DNA from: Cyanobacteria bacterium UBA947
GTDB taxonomy: Bacteria; Cyanobacteriota; Vampirovibrionia; Gastranaerophilales; Gastranaerophilaceae
Assembly: GCA_002293275.1 (NCBI GenBank)
Contig: DBCX01000010.1
Location: 23,341 to 48,032 of the forward strand
DNA length: 24,692 nucleotides
Reading direction: 5' to 3'
In this document: positions 15,143 through 22,856 of the stretch, one piece after another
Position numbering within the stretch: position 1 is the first letter of the stretch
Layout: every line of letters begins with the position of its first letter
Position numbers and translations under genes: made by a program
The notes under the pieces: model-generated
Database searches by the model: none
Told to the model about the DNA's origin: nothing
Seen by the model: only the letters and a program-made list of their open reading frames with translations

Positions 15143-16093
15143 TTATGCGTTACCTGCTGTACCCAGTACCTGCATTTTGTGCTTAACAAGCTCTTTTACA
15201 GCTGTTCTGCCCGGTCCCATGTACTCGCGCGGGTCAAATTTCGCCGGTTCTTCCACGAAGAACTCGCGGATAGTTGATGTCATAGCTAACCGCAAATCCG
15301 TGTCAATATTGATTTTTGCGACACCGTTTTTCGCCGCGAACGATAGCATCTCTTCCGGAACACCCTTTGCGTTCGGCAGTTTGCCGCCGTATTTGTTGCA
15401 TTTTTCAACAAGCTCTTGCGGAACACTTGACGCGCCGTGCAATACAATTGGGAAATCGTAGCCGACCGCCTCGTTGACGGCTTTTTTGATTTCAGCCAGC
15501 CGGTCAAAATCAAGCCGCGCTTCACCTGCGAACTTGTACGCGCCGTGGCTGGTGCCGATTGCGATTGCAAGCGAGTCGCAGCCTGTTTCCTTCACAAAGC
15601 GCGCGGCCTCCGCGGGGTTTGTGAATTTTGCGTCTGCCGCGGAAACGTTCACATCGTCTTCAATACCGGCAAGTTTGCCAAGCTCGGCCTCAACCGAAAC
15701 GCCTCTTGCGTGCGCGTAATCCACAACCTGTTTTGTAAGCTCAATGTTGCCCTCCAGGTCAAATCGGCTGCCGTCAATCATAACAGACGAAAACCCGCCG
15801 TCAATGCAGGATTTGCAGATTTCAAAATCCGCACCGTGATCAAGGTGCAGCGCAATCGGCACAGTTGTTGTCGCAAGCGCGGCCTCAACGAGTTTAATCA
15901 GGTAGGTTTGGTTCGCGTACTTGCGCGCACCGGCTGAAACCTGCAAAATGATTGGCGAGCGGGTTTCTTCCGCGGCCTCTGCGATTGCTTGCAGGATTTC
16001 CATGTTGTTAACGTTGTATGCGCCGATAGCGTATTTGCCTTTCAAGGCGTCCTTGAACATCTGTTCTGTTCCGACCAGTTTTCTGTCTGTCAT
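15143..16093 (-). CDS. fba: Class II fructose-1,6-bisphosphate aldolase
   Basis: 316 residues from the chosen start. Zinc-dependent glycolytic/gluconeogenic enzyme that interconverts fructose-1,6-bisphosphate with dihydroxyacetone phosphate and glyceraldehyde-3-phosphate. Visible motifs: GAYNVNNMEILQA near the N-terminus, HLDHGADFE (catalytic Asp and zinc His), VEAELGKLAG, GTSHGAYKF (zinc His), VLHGASSVP (zinc His) and KINIDTDLR (phosphate binding). I chose the ATG at 16091-16093 because AAGGAG lies about 9 nt upstream and the protein then starts MTDRKLVGTEQMF. The in-frame ATG at 16121-16123 falls inside a palindrome and has no ribosome site. A near-perfect palindrome overlaps the promoter, so repression at that site is likely. 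Confidence 0.96.
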   Translation of the reverse strand: MTDRKLVGTEQMFKDALKGKYAIGAYNVNNMEILQAIAEAAEETRSPIILQVSAGARKYANQTYLIKLVEAALATTTVPIALHLDHGADFEICKSCIDGGFSSVMIDGSRFDLEGNIELTKQVVDYAHARGVSVEAELGKLAGIEDDVNVSAADAKFTNPAEAARFVKETGCDSLAIAIGTSHGAYKFAGEARLDFDRLAEIKKAVNEAVGYDFPIVLHGASSVPQELVEKCNKYGGKLPNAKGVPEEMLSFAAKNGVAKINIDTDLRLAMTSTIREFFVEEPAKFDPREYMGPGRTAVKELVKHKMQVLGTAGNA

Positions 16094-16112
16094 AGTTGTT
16101 TTCTCCTTATTT

Positions 16113-16134
16113 ATACTACCCATATGGCTAGTAT
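16113..16134. promoter_or_regulatory. 22-bp near-perfect palindrome at the fba / 230-residue gene divergent promoter
   Basis: Two 11-bp half-sites, ATACTACCCAT and its inverse, differ at one base. The core CTACCC-ATAT-GGCTAG matches the element at 11907-11922. It lies 20 bp upstream of the fba ATG, where its AGTATAAAT flank could serve as the fba -10, and about 100 bp upstream of the divergent 230-residue gene. The position over a core promoter fits a repressor operator (inference). Confidence 0.5.
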
Positions 16135-16232
16135 ATCACAAAAAACGTTAAGATTTGTTAAAAAAATAACAATTTTTTTTTAAGTAGTGTTTAATATATG
16201 TATACAAGGGGCAACAAAAGGGGAAATTAATC

Positions 16233-16925
16233 ATGGGAATCGCAGCAATAACAGGATATAATGCAGGACTTACACCGGCAGCAATTGAAGCTCGGGAACG
16301 TGCGGCTGTTTTGGCTAAGTTTTATGAGCAGCAAAACGGTAAGCCGTGGCGCGGTGACAGTTTTGAGCAGGCCGCTAAATCGCACAACGGCTCTGTGACG
16401 ATGCCGACAGTTGCGTTCTTGACATTGTTATCAATGGCAGCGCCGCAGCTAATCCCCGCACAGCAGCAGTTGGCGGCAAACTTGTCTGCAACACAAAATG
16501 CTTCAAGCGCAGGTGGCGACGCTCAGACAACGGAGAAAAAGCAATATGCGGATCTTAAAAACGGGGGGATACTTCTCGGACCTCAGGACAAGGAAATGCC
16601 TAATCCGAAAGATTACGTCAATAGAATAGTTGCATTTTCAGACGGTAACGGATGCTGTTCATCTGCCAAACTTATTGGTCCAAAGAATAGCATGGCGTTT
16701 GGAGTAATCAGATATGAGTTTGCCGATATTAAAGACAAAGAAGGAAAAGGCGATTTTACAGGTATAGTAAGAAGACCGACTGCCGAAAATATTGAGCAAG
16801 GCTATTTTGTCGTAGTTGGAGAAAAAGATGGAAAAGAGTATAGAATAAGCACCGATTATCTTGACACAGCAAGAGCCTTTGAGTACATACTTGAGGCTTA
16901 CAACTCTGTCCCTTGTCTTGAATAA
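16233..16925 (+). CDS. Hypothetical protein, 230 residues
   Basis: Not recognised. N-terminus MGIAAITGYNAGLTPAAIEARERAA. A hydrophobic stretch (about 56-75, MPTVAFLTLLSMAAPQLIP) may be a membrane segment, followed by a Gln/Ala/Ser-rich linker. The C-terminal domain (about 100-230) has alternating beta-type segments, a Cys-Cys pair (NGCCSSAK) and an acidic-aromatic tail. The ribosome site is AAAAGGGGAAATTAATC before the ATG. A+T-rich upstream DNA and the shared palindrome suggest regulated expression divergent from fba. The next gene downstream is also an unknown with a related upstream palindrome. Confidence 0.7.
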   Translation: MGIAAITGYNAGLTPAAIEARERAAVLAKFYEQQNGKPWRGDSFEQAAKSHNGSVTMPTVAFLTLLSMAAPQLIPAQQQLAANLSATQNASSAGGDAQTTEKKQYADLKNGGILLGPQDKEMPNPKDYVNRIVAFSDGNGCCSSAKLIGPKNSMAFGVIRYEFADIKDKEGKGDFTGIVRRPTAENIEQGYFVVVGEKDGKEYRISTDYLDTARAFEYILEAYNSVPCLE

Positions 16926-16981
16926 TAACAAATTGTAAACAAAATCTCTTATAGGTTAAAGTTTTCATAATTTCTGCCGTT

Positions 16982-16999
16982 ATTACCCATGTGACTAAT
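16982..16999. promoter_or_regulatory. Degenerate copy of the palindrome upstream of the 665-residue gene
   Basis: TTACCC-ATGT-GACTAA (core 16983-16998) keeps the spacing and the left arm of the CTACCC-N4-GGGTAG element, with two mismatches in the right arm. It lies 21-38 bp upstream of the ATG at 17020, next to a TTAATAGGGG segment that contains the likely ribosome site. Confidence 0.33.
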
Positions 17000-17019
17000 T
17001 AATAGGGGCAAATCTGTTT

Positions 17020-19017
17020 ATGAGCACCAATTCAAGAATAACAAATACGCAGCCTATAGAAGCGCAGCAAACAAGCAGAGCAGCCGTGCAGGCGGATACG
17101 TCTGTCCCTGCGATTTCTCTTGTTTCGGATAAAATGACATCGGAGCAGCTCCGTGCCGAACTTAAACTTACTCCTGACCAATATTATCTGTATACCGCTG
17201 AAATTACGGGTTTTGATATAAATAATGAAAGCCATGTAGCACAGCTGCGCCAGAAAGCTGCCGTCGCCGTAAAAGTTCAGACGCCTGCAAATACGGAAAA
17301 CTATGATAATTTAAGAGGTGGTTTGTATACTGATACAGATGATCCGGAGCTTAGCGAACGGGTAATTCTTACAGCCATAGCCGACGGGCTTGAGGGAATC
17401 GATCCGACCGAACAGCCGGTCGCCGGAGAAACTCAAAAACATAAATTCTGGGAAACATTTAATGAACAGGAAATAAAAGATTTTAAAGAAAACCCTGAAC
17501 TGCTTGCAAACAGAGTTAAGGATTTGCTGAAAACTACTACTGATGACGGGCCTCCGGTTGGTGCAAAATTATTTAATTTGGCGGTAAAGTGCGGTAAAGA
17601 TTCTGAATTAAGAGATATGTTTATTGCAGAACTGGGACGTGTGGCAGCATCTGATGCACCGGAAGATGCCGAATTCAAAGCAAAGGCGCAAGAAGCGCTT
17701 GACAGCTCATCAATGATTGCTCTTGAATACGCCAAAGCAATGCGTACGGGTGATTCTCAAGCGCAAATTGACTCTGCACAAGAAATGATTGAAAGAGCGC
17801 TTGACGGCGATGTAGCAGCTCAAATGATGGTTGTACAAACATTGGAAAACGCGGACCTCGCTTCCGGAAACATACAGCCTGAGATAATTGATATGTTGGC
17901 TCCGGTAATAGAAAACATCGACTCCATAAAACTCTCTTTGGAAAGAGTAGCAGTTGAAATGAGAGCAAAGGCCATGAACAAAATGGCACAAAATAACCGG
18001 ATGTCCACTAAGAAATTGGGAGCGATTGTTCCTTACCAGGCTACATTGGCCGAAAAAGACCAAATGCAGGTCTTTGACGCGTTCAACCAGCGTGCGATTC
18101 GCGATAACGATGCAAACTTGTTAAACGCCAACGCCAATATTATCAACCAGCTTCATCAAAACAACCAGACCGACGCGTTCCAAAAAATTATGGATGCGAC
18201 AAAATTGTTTACCCCCGAGCAGGCCGCGCAAATCCAGAACACGCTTGCCGACCAGATTGAAAAATCCGCACCGGAAAACCAAACCGCAATGCACGAGTCT
18301 ATCGTCAAATCAGGCACCCCCGAAGCGCAAGAACGCGCCGCGGGCAACGTCACAACAAGAAATACGCAGGAAGGACTTGCCCAAACCCGCGGTTATTCGG
18401 TTGAAAACCAGGCGCCGGCGCTGACCGCATCGTACGAGGCCGCGATAAAATCCGATAACAAAAGCCTTGCGCAAATGGTTGCAGACTCAATCGCGTACAA
18501 CCAGAGCGCGCAAGAACGTATCGCGCAAAAACCGGAATTGTTTGAAAACTTTATGATTTATCAAGGTGCCAAACAAGACGCGCTTGCAAGTTCGGTTGAC
18601 GGCAAATACACCGCATACCCGTCATCGGAGGCCAAAAACACCAGTGTCAACAAGATTACCACGGCTGATTTCAAGAGCCACACCTACACCGAGCAAATTG
18701 ATATTATAACGCGCATGCTTGATTCAGGTGACAAAATGAAGGCCATGGAGCTGGCTTTTGGTGCAGGGCTCGGCAGCCACGTGCTTGGCCGGATGGATGC
18801 CTCAGAGCTGCTCTCAAGCGCTGACGGTAAGTTCCGCAACGACATCTTGATGTATCTTTGCACCTCCAACAAGATGGAGGACAAGCTTGCGATGGCTGAA
18901 TATGTGGTCGGTAAAAACGATGAACACCACTCGCTTTATCAAGAGGCGGTAAAAATCCGCAGCGATTTTGGTGTGGAAAAACCGAACGAAAAACAACCGT
19001 TTGTCGTCAACTCTTGA
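17020..19017 (+). CDS. Large hypothetical helical protein, 665 residues
   Basis: Not recognised. No signal peptide or membrane helix. The first ~40 residues are polar and Thr/Gln/Ser rich, and the rest is acidic, Ala/Gln/Asn rich and predicted almost wholly helical. It may be a repeat-helix scaffold or a cell-surface/export substrate, but nothing is diagnostic. The composition changes inside the gene. The 60 bases at 17461-17520 hold 19 G/C and use AGA arginine codons, while those at 18241-18300 hold 31 G/C and the region uses CGT/CGC. The switch is near 18030-18080. The frame stays open throughout. A weak AGGGG ribosome site lies about 11 nt before the ATG, and a degenerate palindrome precedes it. 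Confidence 0.8.
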   Translation: MSTNSRITNTQPIEAQQTSRAAVQADTSVPAISLVSDKMTSEQLRAELKLTPDQYYLYTAEITGFDINNESHVAQLRQKAAVAVKVQTPANTENYDNLRGGLYTDTDDPELSERVILTAIADGLEGIDPTEQPVAGETQKHKFWETFNEQEIKDFKENPELLANRVKDLLKTTTDDGPPVGAKLFNLAVKCGKDSELRDMFIAELGRVAASDAPEDAEFKAKAQEALDSSSMIALEYAKAMRTGDSQAQIDSAQEMIERALDGDVAAQMMVVQTLENADLASGNIQPEIIDMLAPVIENIDSIKLSLERVAVEMRAKAMNKMAQNNRMSTKKLGAIVPYQATLAEKDQMQVFDAFNQRAIRDNDANLLNANANIINQLHQNNQTDAFQKIMDATKLFTPEQAAQIQNTLADQIEKSAPENQTAMHESIVKSGTPEAQERAAGNVTTRNTQEGLAQTRGYSVENQAPALTASYEAAIKSDNKSLAQMVADSIAYNQSAQERIAQKPELFENFMIYQGAKQDALASSVDGKYTAYPSSEAKNTSVNKITTADFKSHTYTEQIDIITRMLDSGDKMKAMELAFGAGLGSHVLGRMDASELLSSADGKFRNDILMYLCTSNKMEDKLAMAEYVVGKNDEHHSLYQEAVKIRSDFGVEKPNEKQPFVVNS

Positions 19018-19094
19018 TTTTAGAAAATGTTTGATATTTAATGGTTTTACAGCCGCGCGTGCGCGGCGAGTTCACTTGAAAGAAGACCATTTAC

Positions 19095-19943
19095 TTGACC
19101 AAAAATATCACACTGGCCAAACATGCGGGTTTTTGCTACGGGGTTAAGCGCGCCGTGGAGACCGCAAAAAAATTAAAATTTGAGAACCCCGACCGCGAGG
19201 TTTTTGTGCTGGGCGAACTTATCCACAACACAGATGTTATTGAGGAATTGGAACGCCTTGGTGTGCGCACTTTGAACGATGTCCCGGAGCGCGGCAGCGG
19301 GATTTGCATCGTGCGCTCGCACGGTGAGGCGCCCGAAACTATTGAAAAAATTGAGGCCGCGGGGTTTGAACTGGTTGATTTGACCTGCCCGGACGTTAAA
19401 AAGGTTCAGCAAAAGGCCGTTGAGCTTGCAAAGGCCGGCTATTTTGTTGTTGTTGTCGGCGAATCCAGCCACCCTGAGGTTGTCGCGATAAAAGCCAACG
19501 CCCAAATCTACGGTGAGGTTATTGTCGCATCGTCCGCCGCGCAACTGCGCAGCTACGATATACCGCAAAAGGTCGGTGTTGTTGTCCAGACAACCCAGCG
19601 GATTTCAACATTGAACGAGATTGTTGAATACCTTGAAGGCAAGGATTTGCAGGTAGCCAACACGATTTGCGCGAGCACCGCAATGCGCCAGACCGAGGCG
19701 CAGGAACTTGCCCAAAACAGCGACCTGATGCTTGTTGTGGGTTCCAAAAAAAGCGCCAACACCACCCACCTTGCCGAAATCCTCAAAAATATTACAAAAA
19801 CAATCCACATTGAAAACGACCGCGAGCTTGACGCATACAAGGATTTGATTGAAAACGCACAAAATATCGCAATCACCGCCGGTGCTTCCACACCGCAAAC
19901 GATTATAGAAAAAGTTATTACAAAAATAGGAGAAGAAAAATGA
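19095..19943 (+). CDS. ispH: 4-hydroxy-3-methylbut-2-enyl diphosphate reductase
   Basis: 282 residues. Last enzyme of the MEP (non-mevalonate) isoprenoid pathway, a [4Fe-4S] protein that makes IPP and DMAPP. The three cluster cysteines are present: C14 (AGFCYGVKRA), C98 (DLTCPDVKK) and C192 (NTICASTAMRQ). So are the active-site segments RSHGEAP, ESSHPEV, VVQTTQ and the C-terminal TAGASTP. The start is a TTG at 19095 with AAGAAGA about 8 nt upstream. It overlaps rpsA by 4 bp (ATGA); ispH-rpsA adjacency, and even fusion, is known from other bacteria. The ~78 bp upstream holds a GCCGCG/CGCGGC hairpin (19052-19067) with no T-run. Confidence 0.97.
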   Translation: MTKNITLAKHAGFCYGVKRAVETAKKLKFENPDREVFVLGELIHNTDVIEELERLGVRTLNDVPERGSGICIVRSHGEAPETIEKIEAAGFELVDLTCPDVKKVQQKAVELAKAGYFVVVVGESSHPEVVAIKANAQIYGEVIVASSAAQLRSYDIPQKVGVVVQTTQRISTLNEIVEYLEGKDLQVANTICASTAMRQTEAQELAQNSDLMLVVGSKKSANTTHLAEILKNITKTIHIENDRELDAYKDLIENAQNIAITAGASTPQTIIEKVITKIGEEK

Positions 19944-20977
19944 CAAAGACAAAATCACAGATTGATGAAAAACGGGACGAATTTGAACGGCTTTTAGAGG
20001 AGTCATTCGTCAAGGCGCACAGCGTGGCCGATATCGTTGAGGGCTCGGTAATCCGCAAAGAAAAAGACGGGTGGCTTGTCAGCGTCAAAGGTACAAAAAC
20101 CGAGGCATACCTGCCGGACCGCGAGGTTTCTGACACCGTTGAGGCGGGCGATTTGAAAGAATTCTACGTTTTAAGAGAAGAAAACGACGAGGAGCAAATG
20201 CTGTTGTCGCTAAAACGCTTGTCATCCGCGCAGGCGTGGGCGCAACTTAACGATGCGAAAATCCAGGGTGATACAATTTTTGCAAAAGTTGTATCCGTTG
20301 TCAAAGGCGGTGTGCTGGTTGATGTGGCTGATTTGAAAGGGTTTATCCCGACAAGCCAGCTTCGCGGCGGCGCAGCGACCGACACCTTAATCAACACAAA
20401 AATTGAGGTTAAGGTTCTGGAAGTTGATCCGAAGAAAAACAAACTTATTTTCTCGCAAAGACAGGCTGTTGATGAGGCGCGCGGCCAAATGGTTGACGAA
20501 ATCATCTCAAACCTTGAAGAAGGCCGGATTGTCAAAGGCGAGGTCGTTCGTATCGCTGATTTCGGCGCGTTTGTTGACATCAACGGTATTGACGGTTTGC
20601 TGCCGATTTCAGAGATGTCGTGGTCACGGATCAAGCACCCGTCTGATGTTATAACGCTTGGCGAGAGTCTTGAAGTTATGGTTATCAAAATTGACAGCGA
20701 GCTAAAACGTATTTCGTTGAGCTTGAAACGGCTTGGCGAAGACCCTTGGCAAAAAATTGAGGGCGAGTTTAAAGAAGGCCAAACGATTGAAGGTACTGTG
20801 AACAAGGTGACGTCGTTCGGTACGTTTATTAATATTTTCCCCGGTGTTGAGGCGCTGCTGCCAATCTCCGAGATTAACGGTGCAGGCTCTGAGTTCAAGG
20901 CCGGTGACAGTGTTAAAGTGGTGATAAAAAAATTCACACCGCAAGAACACCGGATTGCGCTCACGATGGCCGAGTAG
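19940..20977 (+). CDS. rpsA: Ribosomal protein S1-type RNA-binding protein (four S1 domains)
   Basis: 345 residues with four S1 motifs, roughly 30-95, 108-178, 195-265 and 280-345. The third and fourth are the most canonical (GRIVKGEVVRIADFGAFVDI and GQTIEGTVNKVTSFGTFINI). Four domains is shorter than the six of E. coli S1 but normal for many other phyla. It binds mRNA on the 30S subunit during initiation. The ribosome site is AGGAG, embedded in the end of ispH with a 4-bp ATGA overlap. A strong terminator follows at 21001-21024. Confidence 0.93.
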   Translation: MTKTKSQIDEKRDEFERLLEESFVKAHSVADIVEGSVIRKEKDGWLVSVKGTKTEAYLPDREVSDTVEAGDLKEFYVLREENDEEQMLLSLKRLSSAQAWAQLNDAKIQGDTIFAKVVSVVKGGVLVDVADLKGFIPTSQLRGGAATDTLINTKIEVKVLEVDPKKNKLIFSQRQAVDEARGQMVDEIISNLEEGRIVKGEVVRIADFGAFVDINGIDGLLPISEMSWSRIKHPSDVITLGESLEVMVIKIDSELKRISLSLKRLGEDPWQKIEGEFKEGQTIEGTVNKVTSFGTFINIFPGVEALLPISEINGAGSEFKAGDSVKVVIKKFTPQEHRIALTMAE

Positions 20978-21000
20978 CCCAAACGGGTAATTTAATCCAT

Positions 21001-21024
21001 AAAAAGCGGCGCAGACCGCTTTTT
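21001..21024 (+). terminator. Rho-independent terminator after rpsA
   Basis: AAAAAGCGG, 6-nt loop, CCGCTTTTT: a 9-bp perfect stem whose 3' arm ends in five T residues. It is 23 nt after the rpsA stop. Its T-run flows directly into the TTTTGTGCTACAAT promoter of the next gene. Confidence 0.85.
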
Positions 21025-21025
21025 G

Positions 21026-21034
21026 TGCTACAAT
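21026..21034 (+). promoter_or_regulatory. Extended -10 promoter of the M20 peptidase gene (leaderless)
   Basis: TGC-TACAAT in the string CTTTTTGTGCTACAAT, then GGTTCCT and the ATG at 21042. The -10 overlaps the earlier in-frame ATG at 21033, which shows that the earlier ATG cannot be the start if this promoter is used. Confidence 0.6.
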
Positions 21035-21041
21035 GGTTCCT

Positions 21042-22208
21042 ATGAAACATGATGTGATAGATTTGTTTTGCGAAATGGCAAAAATCCCGTCACCGTCGCT
21101 GTGTGAGCAGGCTTTGGCGGAATGGATTATGCTGTATTGCACTGACAACGGCATCCCGTGCTCGCCCGACAACTACGGCAACCTCTACATCCCGATTCCT
21201 GCAACGGACAAGACCAAACCGCCGCTGGTTTTATCGGCGCACATGGACGTTGTAGGCGATGACTCGCCAATTATCACTTATTTTGAGGGTGATTTTATCC
21301 GCGCGCGCGGCAGAACCCTTGGTGCTGACGATAAAGTGGGCATCGCACAGGCGCTGGTTTTGGCAAAAGATTTGATAGAAAACCCTGTACCGCACGGCGG
21401 GGTGGAGATTGTCCTGACACGCGACGAGGAGCAGGAGATGTCAGGTGTGCGGCACTTTGATACCGGTAAGCTGCGCGCGAAATACGTCTTTGTGCTTGAC
21501 GGTAACCGGCTTGCCACAATTGAGACCTCCGGTGCAAGCTATACGGTCGCAAAAATCAACGTGGATACTTTTAAGGGCGGCCATTCCGGCTCTGATATAG
21601 GCGACCAGACCCGCGAAAACGCTGTCAAACTCCTGTGTGATTTGGTGGCAGGGCTGCCGCAGGGCGTTTTTTACTCGGATGAGGACGGCAAAATTGTCAC
21701 CTCGTGCAATATCGGCGGGATTTGCGGCGGTGACTTTAACGTAACAAATGTTATCAACATCAACGCGCAAATCAGCTATTCTATCCGCAGCTCGGACGCG
21801 GAAAAAGAGGAGGAACTCAAAACGTTTATCCTTGACGCAATTGAAAGTTTCAACGAGGAATATTCAAACAACATCGCGCGTGCATCGGTTATTTTTGAGG
21901 AGACATTGTCAATCTTCAAGGTGGAAGACAAATCCATCCCGGATTTGTTCAAACTGGTGGCGCAAGGTTTGGGGCTTGACCCGAAAATCGGCGAGGGGCA
22001 CGTCGGCGCCGAAACACATATCTACCAAAAACGTACAAACGCGTCCGGCGAAAAGTTTTTACCGTACATATTCGGCACCGCAGACATCCTCAACAAGCAC
22101 TCAATTGACGAATGTGTGGACTACAAAACAATGGTCAAAGGCTTTGAGTTTTTAAAAGCCATGTTTGTTGCCTTTAACGGTATGACCCCGGTTAGTCAAG
22201 CGGAATAA
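21042..22208 (+). CDS. M20-family metallopeptidase (peptidase T-like)
   Basis: 388 residues from the chosen ATG. Zinc-dependent aminopeptidase/tripeptidase type. Motifs: SAHMDVVGDD (zinc His and catalytic Asp), LGADDKVGIA (bridging Asp), TRDEEQEMSG (catalytic Glu-Glu), VLDGNRLATIE, GGHSGSDIGD (dimerisation domain start) and GAETHIY near residue 325. PepT-like features are clear, but substrate specificity cannot be read off. Cytoplasmic, no signal peptide. Start chosen at 21042 because the -10 hexamer overlaps the in-frame ATG at 21033. The 3' end overlaps the convergent LysM gene by 17 bp. Confidence 0.9.
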   Translation: MKHDVIDLFCEMAKIPSPSLCEQALAEWIMLYCTDNGIPCSPDNYGNLYIPIPATDKTKPPLVLSAHMDVVGDDSPIITYFEGDFIRARGRTLGADDKVGIAQALVLAKDLIENPVPHGGVEIVLTRDEEQEMSGVRHFDTGKLRAKYVFVLDGNRLATIETSGASYTVAKINVDTFKGGHSGSDIGDQTRENAVKLLCDLVAGLPQGVFYSDEDGKIVTSCNIGGICGGDFNVTNVININAQISYSIRSSDAEKEEELKTFILDAIESFNEEYSNNIARASVIFEETLSIFKVEDKSIPDLFKLVAQGLGLDPKIGEGHVGAETHIYQKRTNASGEKFLPYIFGTADILNKHSIDECVDYKTMVKGFEFLKAMFVAFNGMTPVSQAE

Positions 22209-22773
22209 CAAGCTGCTGGCCGATAGAGAGCGCATGCGGGCTTGTGAGATTGTTTGTTTTAACAATCAAATCCTGTTTTTCAAGGTTGAGTTCGCCAAAA
22301 TACCGTACAACAATCGCACCCATCGTGTCGCCTTCGGCAACGGTATAGATTTCAGTCGGAACCTCAGGTGCAGCAGGTGTTGATGACGGGATAAAACTTA
22401 CGTTGAGCGTTTTTCTCGCAGACGGTGCTTTTGGCAGTTTGATTTCTTTGGGTGCTTTTGGTGCTTGCAGCGCCGCCGCGGCAGAATCAATCACCCGCGC
22501 GCCGAACACTAATGCCGCCGCCAAAATCAATGTTATCACAGCACCCGCGATAAAACCTGTCACAAGATACACACCGGCAGAGCGCTTTTCACCGCCGGGT
22601 TTTTCGTTTACACGGAAATTATCCCAGAGCGTGTCAAGTTCTTTTTCTTTTTCGCCGTTTTCGCGCACATAAATATTAACGGTCTCGTCATCTTGCTTGT
22701 AACGCGACAGGGCCTCAATTACCGCCAGTTTTTCTTTTGAAAGATTACTTCTTCTTAGTGCTGAATTTCTCAT
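22192..22773 (-). CDS. Single-pass membrane protein with C-terminal LysM domain
   Basis: 193 residues: a cytoplasmic N-terminal region rich in Lys/Glu/Arg (about 1-65), one membrane helix (about 68-93), a Pro/Ala/Lys linker (about 94-140) and a C-terminal LysM domain (TEIYTVAEGDTMGAIVVRYFG... to SIGQQLVIPL, about 141-192). The LysM part should bind peptidoglycan outside the cytoplasmic membrane, linking membrane to wall. The ribosome site is AAAAAGG, 7 nt upstream. It is divergent from ruvC and convergent with the M20 gene (17-bp overlap of 3' ends). Confidence 0.85.
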   Translation of the reverse strand: MRNSALRRSNLSKEKLAVIEALSRYKQDDETVNIYVRENGEKEKELDTLWDNFRVNEKPGGEKRSAGVYLVTGFIAGAVITLILAAALVFGARVIDSAAAALQAPKAPKEIKLPKAPSARKTLNVSFIPSSTPAAPEVPTEIYTVAEGDTMGAIVVRYFGELNLEKQDLIVKTNNLTSPHALSIGQQLVIPLD

Positions 22774-22795
22774 TTAATTACCTTTTTGCTATCCT

Positions 22796-22804
22796 ATCGT
22801 AACA
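22796..22804 (-). promoter_or_regulatory. Extended -10 promoter of the LysM gene
   Basis: TGT-TACGAT on the minus strand about 22 nt before the ATG, leaving a short leader with an AAAAAGG ribosome site. Confidence 0.4.
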
Positions 22805-22841
22805 TGGCAGCGGGCTTATTGCAAGAAAATGTAAAGTTTTA

Positions 22842-22850
22842 TGATACAAT
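22842..22850 (+). promoter_or_regulatory. ruvC: Extended -10 promoter of ruvC (leaderless)
   Basis: TGA-TACAAT ends 6 nt before the ruvC ATG. No Shine-Dalgarno site. A TTGCAA at 22819-22824 could be a -35, but its 20-nt spacing is too long. Confidence 0.55.
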
Positions 22851-22856
22851 TGTTGC

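Noticed and set aside
16094..16123. Ten-residue N-terminal extension of the aldolase from an ATG at 16123
   Set aside because: That ATG lies inside the palindrome; the ATG at 16093 has a proper AAGGAG site and gives the normal class II aldolase N-terminus.
19052..19067. GCCGCG/CGCGGC hairpin as terminator of the 665-residue gene
   Set aside because: The stem is strong but is not followed by a T-run; only a weak structural feature.
20975..20990. TAGCCC-AAAC-GGGTAA as a further copy of the CTACCC palindrome
   Set aside because: The match is limited to CCC-N4-GGGT and includes the rpsA stop codon; it may be chance, so it is not listed as a site.
21033..21041. Earlier in-frame ATG for the M20 peptidase
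   Set aside because: It overlaps the TACAAT -10 hexamer and has no ribosome site; the ATG at 21042 fits a leaderless start.
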